From NCBI RefSeq assembly GCF_001757995.1, contig NZ_LXLV01000023.1, positions 62,001-126,000 on the forward strand: a DNA stretch of 64,000 bases, in the 5' to 3' direction. Under the pieces are notes generated by a model. The model saw only the letters and a program-made list of their open reading frames with translations. It had not been told where the DNA came from and searched no databases. Of this stretch, positions 35,493-44,168 are shown in pieces. Origin of the DNA: Bacillus mycoides (GTDB taxonomy: Bacteria > Bacillota > Bacilli > Bacillales > Bacillaceae_G). The position numbers and the translations under genes are program-made. Numbering within the stretch: the stretch's first letter is position 1; each line of letters begins with the position of its first letter.

Positions 35493-35528
35493 AAAAAAAC
35501 CTTACTTTTAAAAGTAAGGTTTTTTTAC
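35493..35528 (+). terminator. OppA-like gene terminator; left edge of the island
   Basis: AAAAAACCTTACTTTT / AAAAGTAAGGTTTTTT. A near-identical copy with one extra C-G pair is at 43447-43480. Confidence 0.85.
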
Positions 35529-35560
35529 AGAGTGTTGGGAAACCCTTTAGGGTTGTTCCC

Positions 35561-35748
35561 AGCACATGGAATACAACAATGCACCAACTATTAAGTGACG
35601 ATATTGAAATTCATTTTGTAGAGATACCGAAATTGGTAAAACAATGGCGTGAAGAAAAAGTAAACCCGTGGGAAATACATTTGTTCGTTGGATGTTATTA
35701 TTACTAGCACCTGAAGATGAAAACACTCGAGTTAAAACTATATACTAA
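35561..35748 (+). pseudogene. Rpn-family nuclease/putative transposase remnant
   Basis: The frame reads STWNTTMHQLLSDDIEIHFVEIPKLVKQW, REEKVNPWE, then breaks. After a single missing base near 35674 it resumes NTFVRWMLLLLAPEDENTRVKTIY-stop at 35748. That is the C-terminal part of the recombination-promoting nuclease (Rpn/PD-(D/E)XK putative transposase) family common in B. cereus. The N-terminal catalytic half is absent. Dead gene; no start. Confidence 0.65.
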
Positions 35749-35777
35749 TTAGATTGCACAAGTAGTTCTGAAAGGTT

Positions 35778-36926
35778 TTAATCTTCTTCCTCTTGAGCTA
35801 AAGATAAAGAGATATCATCACGTACAATAGACAGTCTCTTCCTTTCACCATTTGGATACACGATACTCCACAATGCATATCCATTGTAACGATCTGTGTA
35901 ATTTTCATCACCTTTAACATAGTTTACTGCGGCAATGGCAGCAGCCGAAGGACTACTATATTCTTTTCCTTCAAAAAGAATCTGGCCACTTGTTAAGTCG
36001 ATTTCTGCCTTTGTTACGGCGTTTCCATAAGTAGTCTCTAGGTATTTTTCGTCCTCGGTTAGTCTTGAATATACCTCTTTCCAAGAAATATTTGATTTAC
36101 GGATTGGAGATGATGTTTTGACCTTTCTGTCTGCAGGTGTTTCATTTTTAACCGCATCGAATATCTCATCTAATACGTCCTTATACTTATCATATATGGT
36201 TACACACAATTCATCGTTTACTCTTGCCATCGGCTTATTCACTCCTTTATAGACCATGCGAAGATTATGGATATATTCCTCTAAAATATTTTTATTTGCT
36301 GTTGTAATTTTGGGGTGATTCAAACAAGGCAATATGACGAAATCATATAGTCCTTGGTAATCAATTTGAATAAATTCAGGACATTTTGGTTTTACTGTGG
36401 TATCTGGAGACAAAAAGATCTTAAGTTCATGTTGATACGAGTCATCCATCTGATTTAAGATTTTTGTATAGGTTTCAGTTTGGTCTTTGTTTTCTCTTGC
36501 GAACACCTTATTCTCCACAATGATTCTCATCAAATCATTCGTCATATATAAATCAAATCGAGCCCGTAATTCCTGGTTTGTTTCAGGAATAACTACAGAC
36601 GCCGCTACCTCAGTTGCAACTTCTAATTCCTCTAGTTGAAGTGAGCCCGATTCGATTAAATCAAAATCAACACTTGTTTTCTTACTTGATAAATTCTCCT
36701 CACTAATATAGTAAAGAAAACGCTTCAGTGGGAAAGTATCTAAATTCAACGAAGACATTGGTGAAAGTAACCAACTGATAAAAGAACTATGCATCGTTTC
36801 GCGGTGTCCAAAACCCAATAATTGAAACAAACTTTCTTTTTCAAAAGATTCTTGTAAACACAAGAAATCCGGATCACTAATCAACTTATTCAGCTGAGTT
36901 TTCAACTCTTTTTCATTTCTTATCAT
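35778..36926 (-). CDS. PD-(D/E)XK nuclease-family protein with RAMA/DUF4357-like C-terminus
   Basis: 382 residues. The central region has the nuclease signature RARFDLYMTNDLMRIIVENKVFARENKDQTETYTKIL: an acidic D, then E-x-K (VENK), and a Q within the following helix, matching the PDDEXK_4-type superfamily. The C-terminal part TSGQILFEGKEYSSPSAAAIAAVNYVKG ... NGYALWSI resembles the DUF4357/RAMA domain found in restriction-system proteins. Such solitary proteins are often in defence islands. ATG behind TCGGGAGG. Divergent from the methyltransferase gene; no helicase or other restriction subunit is adjacent. DNA cleavage is inferred. Confidence 0.65.
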   Translation of the reverse strand: MIRNEKELKTQLNKLISDPDFLCLQESFEKESLFQLLGFGHRETMHSSFISWLLSPMSSLNLDTFPLKRFLYYISEENLSSKKTSVDFDLIESGSLQLEELEVATEVAASVVIPETNQELRARFDLYMTNDLMRIIVENKVFARENKDQTETYTKILNQMDDSYQHELKIFLSPDTTVKPKCPEFIQIDYQGLYDFVILPCLNHPKITTANKNILEEYIHNLRMVYKGVNKPMARVNDELCVTIYDKYKDVLDEIFDAVKNETPADRKVKTSSPIRKSNISWKEVYSRLTEDEKYLETTYGNAVTKAEIDLTSGQILFEGKEYSSPSAAAIAAVNYVKGDENYTDRYNGYALWSIVYPNGERKRLSIVRDDISLSLAQEEED

Positions 36927-37359
36927 CTTTTAACCTCCCGATCTCATTATATATAAATATTGTAAACTAACGTTAATGGAATAATCAAATTTTTTTGTAA
37001 AAAAATAAAGCGATATGAAACTTATCCTTAATCGTATAATCAATTTTTTCAAAACACGTGTTTTTCTTCTATTTTATCAGATATGATTTAGTACTTTCTT
37101 AGTTTTGGTTAGGAAAATTTATATACTTAAAGTAAAGGGATTAATTCCAACAATAAAATATATGGATGTTAATGTTTGTTATTGGAACAAATGTAAGAGT
37201 AAATAAAGAATAAGAATTAAAAAAAGTATTTAAAATGATAAACAGACAGGGGAGAAATAGATATAATTAAAATGGTTATCCATGAATATATATAGCCCGT
37301 ATCATCGAGGGGGAAATGTGATTACGGGCGTTAGGGTAATGCGAGGATATTGATTATAT
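36927..37359. other. intergenic region with a stem at 37295-37329
   Basis: AT-rich promoter region between divergent genes. GCCCGTA (37295-37301) pairs with TACGGGC (37323-37329), with the arms extendable by TCAT/GTGA, directly before the methyltransferase start; it may be a leader hairpin or operator. No gene or recognisable riboswitch. Confidence 0.35.
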
Positions 37360-39405
37360 ATGGGGGTAAATAAGTTGAAAAACATTGAAGTTCTAAATAA
37401 ATACATTGAAGGGTTTTCTGATGCTCTCCCTACGTGGTTAAAGCATCTAATCGAGGCAGAGGAGATACATCAAAACTATGAGAATGTACAGGTACTTGGT
37501 GCATTAAAGACAGATGCGGTGTTGTACTATGTACACCGTACGCTGCAAGTGTTAGATGGGTTGTCTTTAGATGAAGAAGCGTATCGCATTATTGAAAAGG
37601 TACTAACGCATAGTGAGCTTGCAAAGGTAGGCTCTTTAAAACAGCGGGAGCAATGGAAGAAAAACGGGATTAACCTATTGGTACATAACGAGGGTTCTGC
37701 TGATATCTTTAGTGATATTCAGTTTATCGAACGTATAGAGACAAACTTAAACTCTACTGAGTATTTGTTTGTTCGAGACTTAATTAGAACACATGGATTA
37801 ATCGGGCAGTATATCCGCGGGGAGGCTCGTTTGGACTCTCATGTTGATTTGATTAACACGTATAAAGAAGAGTACGGGGACGTTAGGTTAAAGGAGATTC
37901 TATACTATCTTAACCAATGTATTATTGAGGGCGTATCAAAATCCTTGTGGAGTGAAGTAAAGAACGATGTGAAGATTACAATTGATGGTCTATTTGATGG
38001 CTATGTGGAGCCATTTACTTCTCGCATACATAGACTCACGCCAAAACATAAGGAGTCAGCATTTGAAAAAGATATAATTATGGGGAATGAGAAGAGTGGC
38101 GTTCAAACCTTCTTATCTGATAAGGATTTGTGGTATGTAGAACCGTCTATGCATGCTCTTAGCTTCGAGGATATTTGGACAGTTTTTGTTATGTTAAAGA
38201 ACGAGATAGGCACTGGAAAGGTTCAGCATATCCATTTCGAGAAATTGATGCAGCAGTTGCACTATGATTTCAAAGGCGAGAAGAAGGACAACGTATATCG
38301 TAAGCGGGTTATTGAGAAGTATCTACGGGAGTACCGTGAGAACGAGAAGCCGGATACAACGCATGTTTCTTTTGAGGTTAAAGTCGATGAAGATATGAAG
38401 ACTGCGTATGTGTCGTTTCAGTTTTCTGCTGTAGGTGAGGCGTTAATTACCTTCTGTGTAGAGGCAGAAAAGATAGATATGATGCATGCTCGGGCAAATG
38501 TGCTGCTGTTTGATTTCTTCGGGTTACGTAAGGATGCGTATGATAGATTCCATAACGAAGAAGTGTATCTGGAGCATATGAATAGTTCGGCTGATGATAA
38601 ACGAATTATTCTTGATTATATAAAGGGAGATACGGTTGTAGATGTCGGAGCCGGTGGTGGTGTCATGCTAGACATGATTGAAGAAGAGACCGAGGATAAA
38701 CGAATCTACGGTATCGATATTTCCGAAAACGTGATTGATACGTTGAAAAAGAAGAAGCAGAACGAGGGTCGCTCTTGGGACGTCATTAAAGGGGATGCAA
38801 TCAACTTAAGCAGCTCGTTTGATAAAGAATCGGTTGATACGATTGTATATTCTTCTATCCTTCATGAGCTGTTCTCTTATATCGAGTATGAAGGTAAGAA
38901 ATTCAATCATGAAGTAATTAAAAAGGGGCTGCAGAGTGCCTACGAGGTGTTAAAGCCAGGAGGTCGTATTATCATTCGTGATGGCATCATGAATGAAGAT
39001 AAAAGGTTAATGCGTGTGATTCGTTTTAAAGATGCGGGCGGAATGAAGTTCTTAGAGCAGTATGTCCATGAATTTAAGGGGCGTATAATCCAGTATGAGG
39101 TACTTGCAGACAATACAGTCAAAATGCCTGTTAACGATGCGATGGAGTTCTTATATACGTATACCTGGGGCGAGGATTCCTTCGTTCATGAGGTGCAGGA
39201 GCAGTTTGGAATCTTTACACCAAACGACTATAAGGATTTCGTAAAGGGTATCTTTGGAGATCAAGTAAACATCATTCAAGCTATGAACTATTTGCAGGAT
39301 GGATATACAAATCATCTAGACGAGAAAATTGAGTTTAAAGATGAGTCTGGGAATGCAGTTGCGCTACCGGATAGTACGTTCTTTATGGTTTTAGAAAAGA
39401 GGTAA
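37360..39405 (+). CDS. large class I SAM-dependent methyltransferase, phage-like
   Basis: 681 residues. The N-terminal ~230 residues are helical and hold LLVHNEGSADIF and LIRTHGLIGQYIRGE, reminiscent of a degenerate HD-type domain. The middle is unassigned. The C-terminal half has a Rossmann methyltransferase: motif I VDVGAGGGVMLD (about 427-438), GIDISENVI, then VDTIVYSSILHELF and LKPGGRIIIRDG. No DNA-methyltransferase NPPY-type motif, so a protein, RNA or small-molecule substrate is more likely. Codon use favours GAG and AAG, unlike its neighbours. Start is ATG 37360 or, more likely from GGGGGT, TTG 37375. 1 bp overlap with the lipoprotein gene. Function unknown. Confidence 0.7.
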   Translation: MGVNKLKNIEVLNKYIEGFSDALPTWLKHLIEAEEIHQNYENVQVLGALKTDAVLYYVHRTLQVLDGLSLDEEAYRIIEKVLTHSELAKVGSLKQREQWKKNGINLLVHNEGSADIFSDIQFIERIETNLNSTEYLFVRDLIRTHGLIGQYIRGEARLDSHVDLINTYKEEYGDVRLKEILYYLNQCIIEGVSKSLWSEVKNDVKITIDGLFDGYVEPFTSRIHRLTPKHKESAFEKDIIMGNEKSGVQTFLSDKDLWYVEPSMHALSFEDIWTVFVMLKNEIGTGKVQHIHFEKLMQQLHYDFKGEKKDNVYRKRVIEKYLREYRENEKPDTTHVSFEVKVDEDMKTAYVSFQFSAVGEALITFCVEAEKIDMMHARANVLLFDFFGLRKDAYDRFHNEEVYLEHMNSSADDKRIILDYIKGDTVVDVGAGGGVMLDMIEEETEDKRIYGIDISENVIDTLKKKKQNEGRSWDVIKGDAINLSSSFDKESVDTIVYSSILHELFSYIEYEGKKFNHEVIKKGLQSAYEVLKPGGRIIIRDGIMNEDKRLMRVIRFKDAGGMKFLEQYVHEFKGRIIQYEVLADNTVKMPVNDAMEFLYTYTWGEDSFVHEVQEQFGIFTPNDYKDFVKGIFGDQVNIIQAMNYLQDGYTNHLDEKIEFKDESGNAVALPDSTFFMVLEKR

Positions 39406-39797
39406 TGATGTTGAAAGTTTTTAAAAATACAATTTTATTTGTTTTATGTTTAGTAGTTCTTAGTGGTTGTTTTACAAGAGAGGGAACTATCGTTGGTGGT
39501 AAAGTCCATGGTGCTTCAGATGGTATATCTGGGAAGTATAAAAAATTTACTGGCTCTGCGACTCAAGATATGAAAGTTAAAAAAGGTGAGAATTGGATAT
39601 TTTCTTTTGACGATAAAACGAAACAAGGAACTATAACTGCTTATGTTGTAGATTCAAATGATAATACAATATTAGAGTTTAATAGTGGAAAAGGCGAAAA
39701 TAATATTAAAGTACCTAAGGATGATACATATAAGGTTAAAATTAAAACGGAAGAACATGGTGGGGAATTTCAAATATCATGGAAAAAAGAAAAATAG
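39405..39797 (+). CDS. small lipoprotein, 130 aa
   Basis: Signal peptide MMLKVFKNTILFVLCLVVLSGC with lipobox LSGC (lipidated Cys about residue 22). The remaining ~108 residues are Lys/Asp/Gly-rich beta sequence containing KKGENWIFSFDDKTKQGTITAYVVDSND. The ATG shares its A with the TAA of the methyltransferase gene, so the two are translationally coupled, which is odd for a surface lipoprotein. AT-rich codon use resembles the host, unlike the upstream gene. Family not recognised. Confidence 0.65.
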   Translation: MMLKVFKNTILFVLCLVVLSGCFTREGTIVGGKVHGASDGISGKYKKFTGSATQDMKVKKGENWIFSFDDKTKQGTITAYVVDSNDNTILEFNSGKGENNIKVPKDDTYKVKIKTEEHGGEFQISWKKEK

Positions 39798-40278
39798 TTT
39801 TCTCATTTTTAATTAAATTGTTTTGAATTTATATTATGGTGGAATATATATTGACATTCCCACCCCTAAAAAGGCAAGCTGACTAACGTCAGTGGGATTC
39901 TTACTACCGAAGGTGAAGTCCATTTTTGGTATTGCTGACGTGCAATATTGCGGTGTGCCATCACCAGTATTTTGGAAAAACCCACGCTAAAAACATGCAG
40001 GATTTTATAGAGTTTTTCGGCTAATCCAGTAACAAACGAGAACCCACACTATGATAGGAATGTATAAAAAATTGCATGGATTGATAGAAAGAGAAAGAGG
40101 TAGATTCTTTATGAGAGTAGGATCTGCTTTTTCCTTGCTACCGATAAGTGGAGTTATGTAAACCTCACATATATAGAATATACATTATTTTTTACTTATC
40201 TAACGAACCGTTTTGTTAAGGAAAACTTGTTATAATATTCTCAATTGGAAAGTGCAATTTATGGGAGGATAGACCACA
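39798..40278. other. hairpin-rich intergenic region, IS605-like remnant?
   Basis: Bases 39851-39990 hold several stems: TCCCAC/GTGGGA enclosing CTGAC-TAAC-GTCAG (39879-39892), TATTGC-TGACGT-GCAATA (39930-39947) and GGTG/CACC. TTGACATTCCCACCCC resembles the ends of IS200/IS605 (TnpB) elements, but no tnpA or tnpB remains. TATAAT with extended TG at 40228-40236 is the likely -10 of the next gene. Confidence 0.35.
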
Positions 40279-40707
40279 ATGCCTGAACCGAATATGAAAA
40301 TAAAAAGAATATGGGAAGATACCGATTTTTTTGAATTGAATTTTGATTTTACTGGATTTTATGGCACTGCGAACATTAATATATATACCACCAATGAAGA
40401 ACTTGAAGTTTTAAAAGAGGGAATAATCAAGCTTTCCACTTTTAAACTACATGAGTTTCAATGGGTTTCAGGTGAGGATATAGACAATGTAACTCATTTC
40501 TTATCTATGAGATTCTTCTTACATGACAAAAGAGGAATTGTAGGTATTGAGGTAGTAGCTGACAATAAGCAATCAAAACCTTATTGGATGCGTTCAAATC
40601 TGTTTATTCTTACGGAACTTAATCAAATTGATGATTTTATAAAAAAAATAGAGCAGTTAATTAGTGAGGAAATTACTGAGTTGGAAGGCATAATTCCAGT
40701 CGGATAG
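40279..40707 (+). CDS. hypothetical protein, 142 aa
   Basis: Soluble acidic protein behind ATGGGAGGAT. Contains the pattern FDFTGFYGTANINIYTTNEEL and FLSMRFFLHDKRGIVGIEVVADNK, similar in shape to small polymorphic-toxin immunity or DUF6228-like proteins, but I cannot name the family with confidence. No signal peptide. Lies within the accessory island with no toxin gene beside it. Confidence 0.55.
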   Translation: MPEPNMKIKRIWEDTDFFELNFDFTGFYGTANINIYTTNEELEVLKEGIIKLSTFKLHEFQWVSGEDIDNVTHFLSMRFFLHDKRGIVGIEVVADNKQSKPYWMRSNLFILTELNQIDDFIKKIEQLISEEITELEGIIPVG

Positions 40708-40805
40708 TGATAATTTTTGTAGTTGAAGTTTTCCAAATAATAAGTTACATTTTTAAAGTTCAAGCAACTTTATGACATTACAAAAAGGGGAGAAATATTG
40801 TTATT

Positions 40806-42758
40806 ATGCAAAAAATGAAATGGAAGAACTATGTATGTTATTTTGTAATTCTTATGCTTCTTGTAACAGCAGTAACAGTCAAACCAGCTATCTCTAAAGC
40901 TGAGGAATCTGATGTTAATATTACATTGTTGGGTACTGCAGATATTCATGGTAGATTTATGCCTTGGGATTATGCGCTTGATGGTGCAAATATGAGTGGA
41001 AGTTTAACGCAGCTTTATACGGTTATAAAGAAGGTACGTCAAGAAAATCCAAATACCATATTAGTAGATGCCGGGGACACAATTCAAGGAAACTCAGTAG
41101 AATTATTCAATGATAAGCCACAATCGCCAATGATGGTAGCGATGAATGCAATGGGATATGATGCTTGGGCATTTGGAAATCATGAATTCAACTTTGGATT
41201 AGATACATTGAAAAAAGTTAGTGAGCAATATAAGGGAAAGACGTTAGCAGGAAATATTTACAAGGAAAATGGAGAGCGTTTTCTTCCTGCATATACGATT
41301 GTTGAAAAAGATGGAATTAAAGTCGGGATTATTGGCATGAATACACCAATGATTAGTGATTTTGAAAAAGGGACAAATCATTTGGATGGTTTAGTGGTGA
41401 AAAATCCAGTAGAAGAGACAAAAAAGGCAATTAAAGAATTAGAAGGTAAAGTAGATGTAATGGTAGGAGTTATGCATATGGGCCTCGAAAATGAGAATGG
41501 CATCCCTGGTACTGGGGTTCAAGATATTGCGAATGCTTGCCCGGAACTTAGCGCTATTTTTGCAGCTCATATGCATAAACTTGTAAAAAAAGAAGTTGTA
41601 AATGGCGTAATTATTACAGAACCAGATAAATATGGAACACATATCTCACGTATTGACCTTACTTTTACAAAGCAAGATGGAAAGCTGGTTTTAAAAGATA
41701 AAACTGCTACCGCTATACCTGTAAAAAATGCTGATGGAACAACGGTATTATCTGATCCTACACTTGAAGAAACACTAACACCTTTTCACGAGTATGCGAG
41801 AGGAGATGCAAATGTTGTAGTCGCTCAATTAAAGGGTAGGAACCTTGTTCCTGAAAATGAAATAAAGGGTATTCCAAGTGTGCAGATTCAAGAGACACCT
41901 TTATCAGATTTCTTTCATGAAGTCATGCTTTACTACAGCAAAGCAGATGTAGTAGCCCATCAAATTGATAATGATTATGCCCGTTTGGATATAGGTCCTA
42001 TTAAGAAAAAAGATATTGCGTACAATTACCAATATGCCTTGGGAGAAATTACAGTATATAAGATAACTGGAAAAGATTTAAAAGACTATATGGAATGGGC
42101 AGCAGGATATTTTAACTCATCTCGTGCCGGAGATGTAACAGTTAGCTTTGATAAAAACCGCCGTGCGTCTAAATACAGTACGAACGATTTCTTTGGAGGC
42201 GTAAAATACGAAATTGACTTAACAAAACCATATGGAAGTAGAATTACAAATTTACGCTCTATTCGTACAAATAAACCAATCAAAATGAGCGATGTTATGA
42301 CGCTGGGAATGAATGCATATAGAATGGAGGCTCTTCAGGCAAAAGGGGGAGCTTTAGAGGGGCGTAAGTTTGAACAAATTTGGTCATCTAAACAAGAGAA
42401 TGCATTCGGAGAAACAGGTGGAACCATTCGTAACCTTGCTATTACATATTTAAAAGAGGTAAAGAACGGTGTATACACGCCAAAAGTTATGAATAATTGG
42501 AAAATTACTGGAATAGATACACATTCTTCAGAGCATAAGGCTGTAGTTGATCTTGTAAATAAAGGGATTTTAGAAATTCCAAAAACAGAAGATGGAAAAT
42601 ATACAACTATAGCATCTATAAATACTAAAGATTCAATTACAAAAGAAGAGATTGTAGCACTCTCACAAAAAGCTAATATTAATCCGAATCAGTTTAATCA
42701 TGTAAAAACAAAAGGTGAATTTTACAAAAAACTTAATAGGATTATTAAAAAAATATAA
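40806..42758 (+). CDS. secreted 5'-nucleotidase / 2',3'-cyclic phosphodiesterase
   Basis: 650 residues. Signal peptide ends near AISKAEE (about 30). The metallophosphatase N-domain has GTADIHGR (metal D, H), VDAGDTIQG, FGNHEFNFG and the later AAHMHK. The 5'-nucleotidase C-domain follows (QETPLSDFFHEVML, GGVKYEIDLTKPYGSRITNL, NAYRMEALQAKGGALEG). The last ~60 residues (HKAVVDLVNKGILEIP ... DSITKEEIVALSQ) resemble a degenerate SLH domain for cell-wall attachment; no LPXTG motif. Hydrolyses extracellular nucleotides to nucleosides. RBS AAAAAGGGGAG is 13 bp upstream, a long spacer. Confidence 0.88.
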   Translation: MQKMKWKNYVCYFVILMLLVTAVTVKPAISKAEESDVNITLLGTADIHGRFMPWDYALDGANMSGSLTQLYTVIKKVRQENPNTILVDAGDTIQGNSVELFNDKPQSPMMVAMNAMGYDAWAFGNHEFNFGLDTLKKVSEQYKGKTLAGNIYKENGERFLPAYTIVEKDGIKVGIIGMNTPMISDFEKGTNHLDGLVVKNPVEETKKAIKELEGKVDVMVGVMHMGLENENGIPGTGVQDIANACPELSAIFAAHMHKLVKKEVVNGVIITEPDKYGTHISRIDLTFTKQDGKLVLKDKTATAIPVKNADGTTVLSDPTLEETLTPFHEYARGDANVVVAQLKGRNLVPENEIKGIPSVQIQETPLSDFFHEVMLYYSKADVVAHQIDNDYARLDIGPIKKKDIAYNYQYALGEITVYKITGKDLKDYMEWAAGYFNSSRAGDVTVSFDKNRRASKYSTNDFFGGVKYEIDLTKPYGSRITNLRSIRTNKPIKMSDVMTLGMNAYRMEALQAKGGALEGRKFEQIWSSKQENAFGETGGTIRNLAITYLKEVKNGVYTPKVMNNWKITGIDTHSSEHKAVVDLVNKGILEIPKTEDGKYTTIASINTKDSITKEEIVALSQKANINPNQFNHVKTKGEFYKKLNRIIKKI

Positions 42759-43013
42759 GAAAAATGGTTCTGGTGCAAAAAATCTATCAACCTTGGACAT
42801 ATTGATACTACTACTCTACAAAAGTGTGTGATCGGTATGGAAGCAAGTTATACGAACAACTACTTTGAGTTTGGCGTTGTAAAGAAAATCCTTAATTTAA
42901 TAATCTTCAGCTAAAGAAAGTGTTTTTAGAGTAACGAACAAAGCCCAATTTCTTAATTTAAATACTGAGAAACTGGTCAGTTATCAAAAAAATTACGGTA
43001 TATTAGCGGGGGA

Positions 43014-43268
43014 ATGGAGGAAACTCCAGAAGTATTTAACAGCTTTTTTAAGGCTAGAAAGTATGAGTTTAAAAAATATCAAAATGATTTACTTTTTGAT
43101 TATGACGGATTTTTGGGGAGGAATTTATCAGCATCCTATGCTCCGAAAAAAATGACGAAGAGTATAAAAGTTTTGTTTTTCTCCTGTCAGAGTTATTCGA
43201 AAAACACAGTAAGAATGGGAAAAATTGTTCTCCAAAACATTACGCGAAGCTATCTAGGAAATGTCTAA
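43014..43268 (+). pseudogene. class I SAM methyltransferase remnant, frameshifted
   Basis: EETPEVFNSFFKARKYEFKKYQNDLLFDYDGFLGRNLSASYAPKK begins in one frame. The next frame continues NDEEYKSFVFLLSELFEKHSKNGKN, and the original frame ends NITRSYLGNV-stop. This is the C-terminus of the small class I methyltransferases common in B. cereus (FDGFLGRxLSxSYAP), interrupted by two frameshifts; the N-terminal SAM-binding part is missing or unrecognisable in 42760-43010. Confidence 0.6.
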
Positions 43269-43494
43269 ACAGCCGAACATAAAGCGGCTTTAATCGAAGT
43301 TCCCATTTGAATTTTAGATTATCATTTGCTAATTAAGATCTTCAACAAACGGGCGCGATCTTTTCCTCTTTTTTATCACTGTTGACACATGAAAAGAGGT
43401 TCAGACACAAAAATAGGCTGTGGAGAAGATTTTCTTCACAGTCTGTAAAAAACCCTTACTTTTAAAAGTAAGGGTTTTTTACACATAAATTCTA
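43269..43494. terminator. right edge of the island: hairpin plus terminator
   Basis: A stem AGGCTGTGGAGAAG / TTTCTTCACAGTCT (43415-43444) is followed by AAAAAACCCTTACTTTT / AAAAGTAAGGGTTTTTT (43447-43480), which serves as a bidirectional terminator for the minus-strand GNAT gene. The second matches the terminator at 35493-35528. Confidence 0.7.
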
Positions 43495-44025
43495 TTAAAC
43501 CGATTTTAATAAAGAATAAAAATTCGTATCATATGGAATATCATCTTGATACATATAATTTTTCAGAACACCTTCTTTTTCAAATCCTAATTTTAAAAGC
43601 ACTTTATTTGACGCTTCGTTTTCAAGAAAGACAATTGCACCGATTCGTTTTAAATGTAGCGTGTGGAAACCATATGATATAACTTCAGAAACCGCTTCAG
43701 TAGCATAGCCATTTCCCCAGTGTTCAGGGAGAAAGGCATAACTTATATTTGCTCGTTTATGCTCAGAAGACCAATCGTGAAAACCAATTGTGCCAATGAG
43801 TTCTTTCTTATCTTTTAATTCGATTCCCCATTTTATACCATTTCTTGCATTGTAACTCAACTTGAAATTATTAAGGATTTGTTTTACTTGATCCAAATTT
43901 TGCAATGGTTTTTGGCCATAATGGCGCAGGACATCGGTATTAGAAAAGCAATGTAATATACTCGGTGCATCTTCTTCGGTAAGTTCTCTTAATACAAGTC
44001 GCTCAGTTTTTAATATAGGAAACAT
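43495..44025 (-). CDS. RimJ/RimL-type GNAT acetyltransferase
   Basis: 176 residues from the ATG 44025, which has AGGAGT 6 bp upstream; the longer frame overlaps that site. LKTERLVLRELTEEDAPSILHCFSNTDVLRHYG is the classic opening, WSSEHKRANISYAFLPEHWGNGYATEAV is the core with the acetyl-CoA loop (GNGYAT), and LENEASNKVLLKLGFEKEGVL closes it. Alanine- or serine-type ribosomal-protein acetylation, or small-molecule acetylation, cannot be distinguished. Ends in the island-edge terminator. Confidence 0.9.
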   Translation of the reverse strand: MFPILKTERLVLRELTEEDAPSILHCFSNTDVLRHYGQKPLQNLDQVKQILNNFKLSYNARNGIKWGIELKDKKELIGTIGFHDWSSEHKRANISYAFLPEHWGNGYATEAVSEVISYGFHTLHLKRIGAIVFLENEASNKVLLKLGFEKEGVLKNYMYQDDIPYDTNFYSLLKSV

Positions 44026-44168
44026 GTCTTCACTCCTGTTCATATGAAACTAGAATGTATTTGTTATTATATAATTTAATCTGAAAATAAAGATTATTCA
44101 AGGTGTAATGATGATTTTAATTTATGTTAAAATTGATTGTGGAATATATTTCAAAAAGAGGTTTAGAT

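Noticed and set aside
35778-39405. Divergent nuclease and methyltransferase as a classical restriction-modification system
   Set aside because: The methyltransferase lacks DNA-methylase motifs (no NPPY/DPPY or PCQ catalytic block), and there is no specificity subunit.
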